A stretch of DNA of 64,000 bases from Ancylostoma caninum (taxonomy: Eukaryota; Nematoda; Chromadorea; Rhabditida; Ancylostomatidae). Position 1 is the first letter of the stretch; every line of letters begins with the position of its first letter. Shown piece after piece: positions 11,241-22,369 of this stretch. The notes under the pieces are model-generated. The model was given only the letters and a program-made list of their open reading frames with translations, was not told where the DNA came from and made no database searches. The translations under genes were made by a program, and so were the position numbers. The stretch is taken from NCBI GenBank assembly GCA_037903475.1, contig JBAJFG010000071.1, positions 2,314,001-2,378,000 on the forward strand, in the 5' to 3' direction.

Positions 11241-12944
11241 ATACTTTGTAGCAGAATCGTAAATAACGACAAGAAAGAAATCTCGCCACAGCTCTTGTGG
11301 TCAGGGTACAAAAATGCTCCATTTGTTTACGTTTGCATTCCACGTTCCACAGAGGGCGAATTCGCTTGGTTTTACTGTTAACTTACATTGTTTGTATGCG
11401 TGGTCTCACCCCGGACTAGTTTCCTTCTTCTCTGTTGAGAAGATGTGCTAGAGCCGTGAAGATCAAATACTAATATGGAATGCCGCAAGAAGTACGATTA
11501 TCGTCACCTTTTCAGATCTTTTTCCCGGTGGTGCTAAGCTCTTGTAGGAAGCTCGGGCTGTCCACCGAGAAGCCCTCGTTGGTGAATAAGCTTCACATTA
11601 TTTACGTTATTATCTATCTGTAAAGATTAGTCTTTCTTATTCTCTGGTGACGGAGCTCATACGAATCTATTGGTAGTGTTAAGTGAACTAGCTGATAAGT
11701 GGTCCCAACTGGTCCCTATTGGTATGGGCATCACAGTCAACTTGATCTTAGGAGCACGGTGGCATTAAATGCTCATGTGCTCAACGACTTGCAGGGACAT
11801 CTGTTGAACCGCACAAGCCTTTTATCTTATTAGATTTTCCTTTAGAAAACGAAGAGAAAGTTGTTCCTTCTTCACAATACCATCACAAAAGATAAGGGAG
11901 TAGGGTGAGGAGCAGTTTCGCAGCAATAACTCTGAACGCTGTGAGAATGATTTTGCTCCAAATAACAAAGATTTTTTTGGGTCCTACCAGTGGTTTCCCC
12001 TTTCTTCCAGTCACGACTTACAATTTACGACGTTTTCGGGAAGTTTACGATTTACGATTTACGAAAATCGATTTTTTTTTGTTTTGCACATCCCTGCTAT
12101 GGACCCATGCACAGGATTCGCCTACCTTTCCAGGAAGGATAGTGTACTCAGCGCCAACGTCGAATCACTATTCTTACAGTGTAAAAATCTCAAATACGAA
12201 GCGAAATGGAACACATCTTTTGGGCATGAAAACCTGTCAAGTAACTTTCTACTTGACACAGAACCACCACCACCGAAAGAAAAAATTTAGAATTTGTACG
12301 TAAGCTTCTAACGGCAACTGGGTACCGCCAATCTCATGCTGTAGCGCCAGCTATCCAAAATGAATAAATGAGATAGAGGCAATCCTATTCTGGTTGGCGT
12401 GGCAACGTAGCGCTACCGTTGCCTGCTAAAGTGATGGATTCGCGCAAATTTGGAGAAGGTAAATAAATTGAGCGCTCATTGAGTAGAAATGATTTCAACC
12501 GACATGCCTTAGAGGGTTCTAGCTATGGATTCTGGAGAACGGAATCCTACTGTAAGGTTACTTATGGTACCCCTACTACGATGTTAGAGCGTCCTTGTGT
12601 TGTCTTTCGATGCAAACGATTTTGCAAAGTTCGATTCAGTATACGGTCCCATCACAAAGCTTTCGTCCTGAGAAGTGTTTTCTTATAACATACCATTGGG
12701 TATGAACAGAATTTTCACTTACTAGCTTGAAAGCTCTTGAATTGCGATGGTAGGCATGCCACTAACTTTTAGTTCCCATGGGATTCACGGTAGCCGAATC
12801 ATACCAAGTTACTTATGCTCTTAGTGTCCCTCAAAACTCACCACACCCCTAGGCTCTCTCAGCTTCAACTTGTGAACTTCAATTTTATAAATAGATCCCG
12901 TCCATCCTTGCTTACCAGTCACCATCCGTGCAGCACTGATGCAC
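11241..12944. other. Unassigned, with exon-like openings
   Basis: Three stretches look weakly coding on the plus strand. 11280-11374 reads KKEISPQLLWSGYKNAPFV to a stop. 11515-11622 follows an acceptor CACCTTTTCAG. 12099-12290 starts MDPCTGFAYLSRKDSVLS. No two of them can be joined with certainty, and none shows a known family, so no gene is called. TTTACGA repeats lie at 12005-12070. Confidence 0.3.
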
Positions 12945-13045
12945 GGGGCTTTTGTATTCGTGAAACCCAACTGTTGTGAAGCACCCAACTGTTGTGAAGC
13001 AAGGGTCTTTTGTATTCGTGAAAAACCCAACTGTTGTGAAGCATT
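12945..13045. repeat. Short tandem repeat, CCCAACTGTTGTGAAGCA
   Basis: The 18-bp word CCCAACTGTTGTGAAGCA occurs three times, two of them preceded by CTTTTGTATTCGTGAAA. Confidence 0.75.
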
Positions 13046-13997
13046 TTTTCAAGAAGTTCCTTTATGGAACTAATGATTCATTCTCGTGGTTGGATCCACA
13101 CCAGCAATAGAATGAGAATATCTGGCATATTCTAGCAGTTTGGCCACCATTGAACACCACACGTAATTGTTGGAAGAATATCAAAACAGGAAGTCGTCGC
13201 CTCTGTAATTACTACAACTTGGTCTTTGGATGAATGAGATCGCTGTAGTTGTTTTCTTAGGCTATGACCAAAACCGAATATCGAGGAAGTGACATTATGT
13301 GTGAAAGAAAACTTCAGTTCCCAAACAGTACACTGCGCACTTTCATGGTTTTTGAATACGTTCGACTCCCAACTTTTGGGAAGTGCGGTGGTGCGCTATG
13401 TGAAAGCGGTGGATGAACGGTGCGAAGCACTAGATCGCAGTAAGCTTATGAGCCCATTTATCACATAACGTATAGATCGATTGGATAGGAAGAGAATATA
13501 GAATCCTAGCATCCTGGTTCACCTTCCTGCTTCTGCTCCCTTCCAATTCCATATCTTTTTTGAAGTTTGATCTGAGCTGGTAAACAAAATATCTAACAAT
13601 AATATGTCATCCTTTCATCTTTGTGTGCTTTCCATTTATTTTTTCCTAGCATATTACTTGATGGCGATAGAAAAGCGAAACTTCGGAAAACTGCGTTGTT
13701 GAAAATACAAACACGATATGCGTTTATAGAACTCCAAGAAATCCAAAACCAACACTCTCGCCGTTTTAAGTTATAGATCCAGTTTCCAAGAAATGGAAAA
13801 GAGTTGGAACGTTCCAGGAAATGATCCCCGCTACTTTTCTTCTGAAGAGCATCCTCTTCGAATAATCTGCGATAGGAAAGGGTCGCGAGGAGGGTGAGAT
13901 ATCAACATTTTTCAAACTACTAGCACTGACACTTCTTTTGAATTTTGAGAAAGCTGCAGCACCGTCCGAAATTAGTTTGTAAGGCTAAAAACACTCA
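13046..13997. other. No gene seen
   Basis: Moderately AT-rich unique sequence. A possible plus-strand acceptor (TTTTTTCCTAG) at 13648 opens only about 17 codons and cannot be linked to another exon. Confidence 0.3.
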
Positions 13998-14190
13998 CAC
14001 TCCTCTTGGTCTCAACGGGAGCATCGGGCTCTGCAACTCTACTTTGTCTGAAGCGGAAAGATCGTCCACTGCGGAAGAGTGCACCACGGAGAGAAAACAC
14101 AGTAGTCGCTAACAGGACCAGGTAGAGTGCTACAAAGGTTACTGTAATCTGCTGTGCTGCTCTAATCCAGATGGAGTTCTTAAGAGTGCT
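13998..14190 (-). CDS. Candidate exon of a membrane or secreted protein
   Basis: On the minus strand the frame is open from 14190 (just after a TGA) to 13998 and ends in a strong donor (AGT|GTGAGTG). It encodes a hydrophobic run (ITVTFVALYLVLLATTVFS) followed by a basic segment (LRGALFRSGRSFRFRQSR) and VAEPDAPVETKR. This could be a signal peptide with dibasic-rich propeptide or a single membrane helix. No Met precedes the hydrophobic part in frame, so an upstream exon is needed; several AG acceptors lie in 14140-14165. The next exon might begin after CCTATCGCAG near 13880, but this is unproven. Function is unknown. Confidence 0.4.
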
Positions 14191-14944
14191 TCAATTTCTT
14201 TTATAAAGATTTCGAGAACACGTATTCTGTCATACTGTATTTCTTCCCTGTCACAGCCATTATTATCAAAAAATGCTATTGAAAGGGAATGGGTTGATAT
14301 AGTTACCAATGACGGCGAACCGCATCAGTAATACGATTTCACGTAGGGAAAGCGGATAATTGCACATATGATACACTAGATACGGTAGCTATACAGCACT
14401 GATTTTTCCCAGGAAAGCAATAATTTTATGACAAACCGAGAACGCTCAGGTTGAATATTTTGTTAGGGGATTACATACTCACGAGGAGGGATCAATTATC
14501 ATTTAGAGAAAGTGAAATCTTTACAATTTTCAAGTTGAACGGAAATCCTTGTTCCTATGTTATCGCGCGCTATTATCGGAAATCTTTCACGGTGATCCTA
14601 ATTTAGTAATTAGACTTGAGCTTATAATAAGACAGGAGCAACAGAATGTTATACAAATTCTTGCCCAAGTGGCAGACAGAACATTTTCAACTAATTCTTA
14701 TGCCAGCGGTCTAATAGAAGAGACGTATCTCACAAGAGTCAGGATGAGCTTTGACTTAAATACCATCTTTAGAATCTTTCATAGCGTACTTATCAATCCC
14801 GGATCCGTTTAACTTCTTTTCTCCAAGTGGACCAAACCATTTTCATATACGACATAAGCAAATGCAGTTATGGCCTAAGACAAACATTTGCATAAACAGT
14901 TTGAATTTTTCTCGCATACGATTCCACGTACTGGATCGTCCAAC

Positions 14945-16351
14945 ATGGTTAAACTTCACTTGCTAATTTTCCACTTACTGGTGTCCACGGCATTTAGGCC
15001 TTATGAATCTAGTGCCTACGCACTAGCTACATACATAGGTACGTGTAGTTATGTCTTCTCTGACAGAAAAATGATGGAGCAAAGCTTTTTTTAAATGACC
15101 ACTCCTGTCCATTTGTCCAATTTTAGTACGTTCTGGTGAGGATAGCCTTCGCCTAAGAACCTACGGTAGATTCTATCCCGAACACCGAGTACAGTGGCGG
15201 TGGGCACTCGACAGAGTCTACGGCAAGACTGCACCCGTTACCAAGTATCACTCACACATTCATCCAAACCAGTTCTTGCCCTCCGTATGTTTGAAGTAAG
15301 CTCGTGAGATAGTCATCCGTGAATTTTGCTAGTGAAGTGCTTAAAGTGAAACTTATATGGAGAATCTTATTATACACAGAATGATTTGCAATATTCAGCT
15401 CCTCATAAAAGGTTAATGTTGCTGTTTTTGCGTGGCTATTAATTCAATTCTATTCGCCTATATGAGCATGTACAATACCTACTGACGTAATGAGTGAGAG
15501 CATGAGGATAAATAATGTCCGTGGGAAATGATGTTCGGGAATGACACATTGAAATGGAGCAAGTTGACTGCATTTGCGGATTGTACGTGTAAGTTCTTGC
15601 TGAAAATGTGGCACAGGAAGGACAAAGCAGAAGACAGTGGCTCTAGTTGCAGCTGCAATTTCACGGAATGCTGGCATATCAATATATTGGTATTTGTGTA
15701 ACCAGTAGAGTAGTGGTTGTTCTCTCAATCAGTCTTTGGAAGAAGGTAACATCGGCTAATATTCATCTCCCTCCTCTTCACAATTTCGCTAACAAGGATC
15801 AACTTAAGCAGATTTTGTAGAGTAGTTTTGATTCACTGAAGTCGTCGAATGGGTGCCAGTTAACGTTTTTTCTGTGGGAGCGAACTGGCTGACATGATAC
15901 TTGTGTTCGAAATTTAGGGCAGTTATGGTTAAGGATTCTATGGGGTTTCCCTATATGAACGTGCTGACGCAGAGATTACTGTTTATGTGAAAATCAATGC
16001 AAATAAAGGCACGGTTCTTTTTGTAGGGAAGGAGAAATCAACCCACCTATGGTAAGTTTTCGGTGCATGTCTTAACGGGCGTGTGGAGTAATGGGTGTCG
16101 GTTAGTAATGGTTATCCCGCCCCTTGACTTTTTTCCACGCCTTTCACCCATATGAGTTAAAGCAATCACCGCCGCGGATATTCATTTATGTTTCTAGCCA
16201 GATCGTTCCAATTGATCGTTCTGCATTTCCTCCGAATAACAATCGTAGCTACGTAACACTTCTACCGTACATAATCTCTTTACCAGACGCGAACACCCTG
16301 GCAATTCAATCCCCACACCTTCCAACGAGAAGGGAACAGAATTATCGTTGA
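14945..16351 (+). CDS. Candidate multi-exon secreted-protein gene, function unknown
   Basis: Exon 14945-15038 starts with ATG and encodes a signal-peptide-like MVKLHLLIFHLLVSTAF, ending at a strong donor (ATAG|GTACGT). The 88-bp intron ends CCAATTTTAG. Exon 15127-15284 joins in phase (split Val codon) and encodes RSGEDSLRLRTYGRFYPEHR and WRWALDRVYGKTAPVTKYHS, ending at GTATGT. Further on, exon 15934-16051 (LYERADAEITVYVKINANKG, then TVLFVGKEKSTH, donor GTAAGT) joins in phase to exon 16198-16351 (acceptor TATGTTTCTAG; QIVPIDRSAFPPNNNRSYV, stop TGA). The two pairs are each well supported, but the link between them across 15285-15933 is inferred and an intermediate exon is required. The segment could be two genes. 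A minus-strand ORF at 15728-15450 lies in the gap. No family is recognised. Confidence 0.45.
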
Positions 16352-16648
16352 CCGCATAGTACATATACCTCCCAATCAGAAGCGATGAAAAAAGTTGGAT
16401 GGGTCACAAGTTCGGAAGTTGAAGAGCGCGTGAAGGAACTCTACATCTCCTAGATCAAACAAAGGCACCGACCGCCACAGTGTTCCGTTCTTTTCGTTTT
16501 CTTTTTCAGTTTCGTTCAAAAAGTCAGTGTTCGCTTCGTTCTTATTCAAAACACTGATACTACGCGAGTCCATTACAAAATCACAACATCTTTACTGTCA
16601 TAGCACAAAGTAGTAGGAATTACTTAAAAGGCAGCATTCACGGAAATT

Positions 16649-17067
16649 TTAAAAGGCAGCACTCACGGATTGAAGATTTCGCAGTATATCGGGGTTTTAG
16701 GGACGATGAACTCATTGACAACGATGAAGTAGCGTGAAACACGCGAAAAACACAGAAAATAATGGCAGTATTTCATGTGTGTCCACAGCGCGGACGAGTG
16801 TTCCGTGGTGGGTCCCGCCACGGAACCCTGCAAATGGTACGAATTTCGTAAACAAGCCCCGCTGGACCACATGCGCACACCCTGTCACCGGCGTTAGTTG
16901 GCATGAAGGAACCCTAATGTCCAGAGCGGCAGATGTGTCCACGGCAGTACCTTCGCAGGTAGGCGACCATTCAAAGCGTTCAACTTACTCTTGCGATTGT
17001 CCAGCGGCCGGCTACATGGTAAGCAACTCATTTCAGAAGTGAAAATTTCCGTGAGTGCTGCCTTCAA
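16649..17067. mobile_element. TTAA MITE, AGGCAGCACTCACGG family
   Basis: The left end TTAAAAGGCAGCACTCACGG at 16649 matches the right end CCGTGAGTGCTGCCTTCAA at 17049-17067 as inverted repeats. A second, truncated left end of the same type starts 25 bp upstream at 16624, so this copy apparently landed in the terminus of an older one. The interior holds GC-rich inverted segments related to the palindromic MITE family. ORFs inside are not genes. Confidence 0.7.
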
Positions 17068-17134
17068 TGCTCAATAAAATTGTCTATAGGTACCATGTCT
17101 TTAGATTGCGCGGGACTCGTAAAGATGACTCCAT

Positions 17135-17798
17135 TTGAAGGCAGCACCCACGCTGAAAAAAAGTTTTCTCACATTTGTGCTCATTTTAAAGGTGCCATCA
17201 ATTGGGATGTAACTGCAGAAGGAATCACTCCATATCCTGCAGTCACTCGGATAATGGAACTCGCACGCATGTTCAAATGCTCCCACCATGCTCAATCCCG
17301 CCCCATTCCCTCTGATCGTGTACGACTGTGTTTCCCAGCTGATACAGGATCGATCAGTATTTTCGAATAGCCTTGCCGCACCTCGGCGGCCGCAGCCATC
17401 TCAGGCGATAGATCTCGTACAAATGAAAATTTGGGTAAAATGGAGTTGGGGGGGGGGCACTTGGTATCGGTCGAAGATATGACCTGTCCTGCACGTACAA
17501 ACTTGTTTGCATTTCAGGTAACTACTGTACATTAAGAGACCTAACAAGTCAGAGAGTTCTGGACGTGTCAGCTAACAAGTCTGTACGTGCAGGACAGGTC
17601 ATATTAGCGACTTATACCAAGTGCCCCCCCCCCCAACTCCATTTTACCCGAAAATTTACTGGCAAAATACAACTCAGTATTTCTCGCAAACGTTGCCTTT
17701 TTTATGATCTTTCCTGTGTTGTGGGCACCAGAGTAGCCTCCAGAGTAAAATCTCGTAAAAAAATCGGAGAAGGTTGTTATCGTGAGTGCTGTCTTTAA
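17135..17798. mobile_element. TTAA MITE, AGGCAGCACCCACG family, with internal hairpin
   Basis: The left end TTGAAGGCAGCACCCACG and right end CGTGAGTGCTGTCTTTAA are imperfect inverted repeats; both TTAA words are slightly mutated or intact as TTGA/TTAA. Inside, arms 17427-17507 and 17575-17656 form a hairpin whose stem includes a run of ten or more G paired to a run of C (GAGTTGGGGG / CCCCCAACTC). Confidence 0.65.
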
Positions 17799-18726
17799 AG
17801 CCGAGCTTGTAGTTTCGTTACTATTGCGCACTTCACCGATGACGTTACTACTTCGTTACTTCAATATTCATTACTTCGTTATTCAAAAGGAGTAACAAGC
17901 GAGTGTGAGAAAAGGTACTGTGACTCCGATGCCACGAAAAGTTAGAAATTAGCAATAAGGAGGATTAAAGATTCCAATACTTCTGGGTCGTGGTGGATCA
18001 GTGGAACGATGGGGAATCTCATACCATGAGTACCTGGGTGTGAACAACCTCACCTGTAAATGAACGTATTGGGGGGTGCCACAGAAAGCGTGAATCAGGG
18101 TACGTTAATATGTTAAACTTGGGTAATCACAGCTATGCATCCAGGCCCTAATCGCTGTTAGTTTGTATGTGGAAGACGCGTGAAGCATTGATCTCACCAA
18201 AATACATAAATACATCAACTATGCCAAAAATTTAGGCTTCTATGAGATGAGCTTGCAACATCGATTTATTGCTCTTAAAAAAAGTTCTGACAGCGTCACA
18301 GCCATGTCTGTAATGCGTCCCTTAGAGAAGGGGCTTCTGAATACATGACTGACTCTGTTTGGAGTACTCCTGATACCAAACTTGAACACTCAGCTTCGTG
18401 ACATCTTTCTTAAGATTCTCATGAGCACGTCAGTCGTGCCCTTTATTAATAAATCGCATTGCTTCAAGGGCACTATTCAGCATACTTGAGACCGAATAAA
18501 AATCGAATAACTTGATTAATTCAGTTATTTATTCGTAATCCGATCCAGAAGATCCAAATGATTAAACAAGATATCATTCTTCTAAGGTTGTACTTCTCCG
18601 TCCTTTCCGGAAACCTGACATTTCATTTAGCTCGGTTTCGAATATTCAGAGACGAATATATCTGATGCATGCATTATTCGTTCTCAAGTGTGCTATATAG
18701 AAAACTTTAGTAGTTCTTCATATCTC
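17799..18726. other. No gene seen
   Basis: Unique, AT-rich sequence without recognisable exon, repeat or RNA. Confidence 0.35.
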
Positions 18727-18814
18727 AAATGGAAGGAAAACTGATGAGTCGCTGGAGCAAGTGCACCTTGATGGGAATAGTGTTCAAAGACAAAAAATGC
18801 TAACAAGTGTGTGA

Positions 18815-18887
18815 GGGCTCGCTTAGCGCAGTGATAGAAAGCCCAGTGTTCGCTCGCACCGTTGATGGTTCAATCCCGCCCTAGGCC
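18815..18887 (+). repeat. tRNA-related SINE head
   Basis: An internal RNA polymerase III promoter is visible: box A near 18823-18841 and box B GGTTCAATCCC near 18868. Its inverted partner is at 19803-19876. No cloverleaf with a paired acceptor stem can be drawn. Confidence 0.6.
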
Positions 18888-19802
18888 AACCAAACCCTCC
18901 ACAACGCATTCCCACCTTCATCACAAATATAGCCCTAAATAGTGCTTAAAATGTGGAAATGATGTCGATCTCTCTGGCTTTTAGTGCTTTTGGTCGGGTC
19001 AAGATCGGTATAAAGAGACTCTGGGAGAGCGGCTGTGCAAATTCAAAAATACACTACGTTTTCCAGGATAAATTAAATGAGAGAACAATTTCGTTCTTGT
19101 TTATTTAATGAGTAACTGCCGTATGCAGTGGTCTGTTATAACAGGTTGAGCGATTTCGCTGAAGTAACACCCCAACGAGGTCTACAGTGAGGGCATCAAT
19201 GCGGAATGCGTATGGATCTCCCATAACTACATATGCAATCGCAGTAGAGAGCGTCTTTTTTTTTGGAGAGCAAAAATGGGCTTTCAAGAGATTGGGTCCA
19301 CTGAAAAGGGTGTTGATTGTCAGCAATGCATTCAGAATATGTGTATGACCAGTCGGAAGGACTGTTAGAAGAAGAAGGTAGATCCTTTTTACTTAAAGGC
19401 AGCGCACACGATAATTTTCATTTCCAAAAATTTGAATGTTTCGGAGTCTGAACGATAGTCCCAGTAATTCTGCGCAAGTTGCACCCCAGAAGGCACCAGC
19501 GTTCCCAAGATATAACAAGTTAGAATAACAAGTTAGACTTGATATCCGGGTATCCGCGGATGAGATGTGGCACGATAGGAATCAGCTGTTTTCTTTTCAC
19601 GAAATTGTTCTCTCATTTACTTTATCTTAGAAAACGTAGTGTATTTTTGAATTTACACAGCCGCTCTCCCAAGGTCTCTTTATACCGATCTTGACCCGAC
19701 CAAAAGCACTAAAAGCCAGAGAGATCGACATCATTTCCACATTTTAAGCACTATTTAAGGCTATATTTGTGATGAGGGTGGGAATGCGTTGTGGAGGGTT
19801 TG

Positions 19803-19876
19803 GTTGGCCTAGGGCGGGATTGAACCATCAACGGTGCGAGCGAACACTGGGCTTTCTATAACTGCGCTACGCGAGC
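19803..19876 (-). repeat. tRNA-related SINE head, inverted copy
   Basis: Reverse complement of the unit at 18815-18887, with box B (GGGATTGAACC on the plus strand) and box A (CTATAACTGCGCTACGCGAG) preserved. Confidence 0.6.
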
Positions 19877-19997
19877 CACACTTGTTAGCCTTTTTTGTCT
19901 TTGAACACTGTTTCCATCAAGGTGCACTTGCTCCAGCGACTCATCAGTTTTCCTTCCATTTCAAAACAACGACTGTGCATGTTGTACCTACAGTACG

Positions 19998-20542
19998 ATG
20001 AGTAGCTCTCCAAGAAGTGTAGTGAAACTGACACTGAATATATCGGGTTCACTGGACATGGATTCTCATGTCAGCTTGTGTGCTAAATTTTCTTGTGGCG
20101 AGAGGACCCTGTCCGCGGTGGTTGGCGATGTGACTGGAGCAATCATTAAAGGTGATGATGATTTCATTATTACATCCGCAACCAATGTAAAAGCAACGCA
20201 TTCCAGCCCTATTCGAGCCAGCAACTCTCATGAGGGAGGGATTTGAGGACATAGGGAGGAACATCCAAGTAAAACACAACTTGATGGAAAGCACAGTTGA
20301 ACGAGAAAGGTTCCCCAAAGCCCGCCGCACACCACGGGTCTCCTCGCTTTCCGCGTCTCCCATTACCAACCCTGTACTGTCTGCACCCACCACCTTCCTG
20401 TCCATGCTCTAGTCCCTTGCGGCCGCAGCAACGCAGGTGGGGAACGTATCTCATGTTATCGGAAAGCACGTCGCAATGAAGCTCCAATCGCTACAATTCA
20501 CTCATCGACAGAGGGGAAAGGAAGTTGAACCTTCAGAAGTCG
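19998..20542 (+). pseudogene. Unrecognised coding-like region, broken
   Basis: An ATG at 19998 opens MSSSPRSVVKLTLNISGSL, then MDSHVSLCAKFSCGERTLSA and GAIIKGDDDFIITSATNV. The reading continues after a one-base shift near 20190 as LFEPATLMREGFEDIGRN, KHNLMESTVERERFPKARR and SASPITNPVLSAPTTFLSM. After a single TAG at 20410 it runs on with QVGNVSHVIGKHVAMKLQSL to a donor TCG|GTACGT at 20543. Two lesions in about 180 codons suggest a recently broken gene. It lies directly upstream of Harbinger transposase remains on the same strand, so it may be part of that transposon. No domain is recognised. Confidence 0.4.
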
Positions 20543-20569
20543 GTACGTAGTGAAAGTGTGTACTTCAAA

Positions 20570-20848
20570 AAGTTGTACTCCATCGTACAGATTTTGTAGT
20601 TGCGATTACAACTACAACATCATAGCCTTTGACGTAGGGGCTTCTGTAAGAGTTGGAGATGCCGGAGTCTTCTGGAACTCGGATGTGCAGGTCAGTGCGG
20701 CATACCATTGAGAAGGTTTAGATTGAAATTTCCACTATTTTTAAAGATGGATGGAGAACAATGAGGATCAACTTCCTCCCACACGTGATCTCGGTTAAGT
20801 CGGACCAGTACCGTATCATTTTCTTGTTGATAGTGGGCCGAATCCGTT
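20570..20848 (+). pseudogene. PIF/Harbinger transposase fragment
   Basis: Plus-strand readings give CDYNYNIIAFD, then VGASVRVGDAGVFWNSDVQ (family pattern Y.F...DVG..G..SDAGVF..S). About 30 codons further on, in another frame, come NEDQLPPTRDLG and VPYHFLVDSG (family pattern LP....LP....PVPY.FVGDE.F), which holds the second catalytic Asp. Stops and shifts intervene. Coding similarity stops at 20848, exactly where a TTAA-type MITE begins, so the MITE interrupts the transposase. The rest of the gene was not recognised beyond 21626. Confidence 0.6.
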
Positions 20849-21626
20849 TTACAGGCTGCACCCACGGAAAATTTCGTACCGAACGTCTCGGTAGTTTTGA
20901 AAAACCCTGGATTCATAGAATACTTTCGCCACATAAGCTGCGGTAGAAGTGTCCGTTTACTTAATTACAAAAGGATAGCCTAGGTGCTTAATTCTCAGCT
21001 GATTGTACGTGTTATATCGCTTGTACTAGAGCACCGAAATCTTCTTGGAGCGCGGAGAAGAAAGGAAATCTTTTTCCACCAAGTTCCTTCGCATCAGTCC
21101 ACAAACCACCGGAACTGTCCACTCGAATCCTCAAATTTTCTTCGGCAGGACTGGGTTGCAAAGCTAAGCAATCGTCATATTCATGATCGGCGAGCGGTAC
21201 GACTCACCTCTGTAAAATTTGGAGTAATTCTGTGTTGTTTGAATTCTCCACAGTAATTCTACCGTAATCCTACAAATTTATTTATCAAATATGTGCTACA
21301 TACTGTACATCGACTGAAGCTTCTCAAAATCGGTCCAACTGCTGTCTTGGAAAAAGAGAGAAAAAGAAGTGAGAAAAGCAAAACAAATTAGACATCTCGC
21401 CACATCCCTCAATCTGATAACATGCGGCGGCATCGATCATGTCAACACAGCAAAGAGCGGATCACTTGTCCGATGCCTCTCGCCTGGCTAAAGATGGAAC
21501 TCTTCAAACTGCTCGGTCTCCTTACTTTTGGCGAATTTCAACGTAAGATTGCGACTCGGCGTACCCAAATAGTCAGAAAAATGTGGAAATTCCGGGGGTG
21601 AAAATTTCCGTGGGTCTGCCTTTAAC
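20849..21626. mobile_element. TTAA MITE, AGGC.GCACCCACGGAAA family (about 778 bp)
   Basis: The left end TTACAGGCTGCACCCACGG and right end CCGTGGGTCTGCCTTTAA are diverged inverted repeats of the family represented at 22763-23526, with matching length. It is inserted at the point where Harbinger coding similarity ends. Confidence 0.6.
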
Positions 21627-22369
21627 AGAGAACATTCGCGGCTCTCTCATGCATAACACCTAAAGTTAGGATTTTTCATGCAAAATTGAATTGCATGATT
21701 TGCTCGTCAAATGATAGAGTTCACGTTTGTCATCCTTATCGGGTGTTTCGGCGTCCTACAAAAAGCGATTGAGTAGAACCCTACAAAGGCTGCTCGACGT
21801 GTTGAATCGTTAATGGTAATGAAACAATACCACTACATCACAAACAGATAGAAGGTAGAGCATGACCAACCCAGTCAGTTGCAGATACTTCACAACTCGC
21901 TTTCGCGTAGGAAAGACGCCCTACAGGATGTGGAAAGGTGCCCTCATTACGATGGTGTCTTGACACCTCGAAAACATTCCTGTGGGCGGTGGTCGAGCTC
22001 CGGCTCACCTTGCAAGAGATAGAATAACCCAACGCTATGATATGTTGTACAATTGAACTAACACTCCTTTTATTGTTATTACTTGTATCGCTAACATATA
22101 ACCAAACATTGTTTTATTAGAATATCTTAGTAAACACACAACAATATCTCAATAAATAAACTTAATAAACATAACCCATAACATTACATAAAGCAGTTCA
22201 CATCCCGCACGCAATACCGGCTGAATGGTTAAAAACAAACGGAAGATTAACAAATTTTACAACATGGCTGAGCAGTGAAAACGAAGTAAACAATGTAAAT
22301 GTCAACAACAAATTGAACAACTAACAAATAAACCAACTAACTCAATGGCTGACTTGAAAAAAAAAACTA
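21627..22369. other. No gene seen; AT-rich
   Basis: 22070-22370 is strongly AT-rich with many AACAAT/AATAAA words and lies just 3' of a minus-strand terminal exon, so it may be that gene's 3' untranslated region. Nothing else is recognised. Confidence 0.35.

Larger units (their letters stand above)
18727..19965. mobile_element. 1.24-kb foldback with tRNA-like arms
   Basis: Arms 18727-19095 and 19601-19965 are inverted copies with few differences. Each arm carries a tRNA-like unit (18815-18887 plus; 19803-19876 minus) with a box A (TAGCGCAGT..TAGAAAGC) and box B (GGTTCAATCCC), as in tRNA-derived SINEs. The acceptor stem does not close, so these are not tRNA genes. A TTAAAGGCAGCGCACACG MITE terminus lies in the loop at 19396. 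Confidence 0.75.

Noticed and set aside
18741..18765. CTGATGAGTCGCTGGAGC resembling a hammerhead ribozyme core
   Set aside because: No GAAA strand with a closing stem II follows and no stem I/III partners were found; it is only part of the foldback arm.
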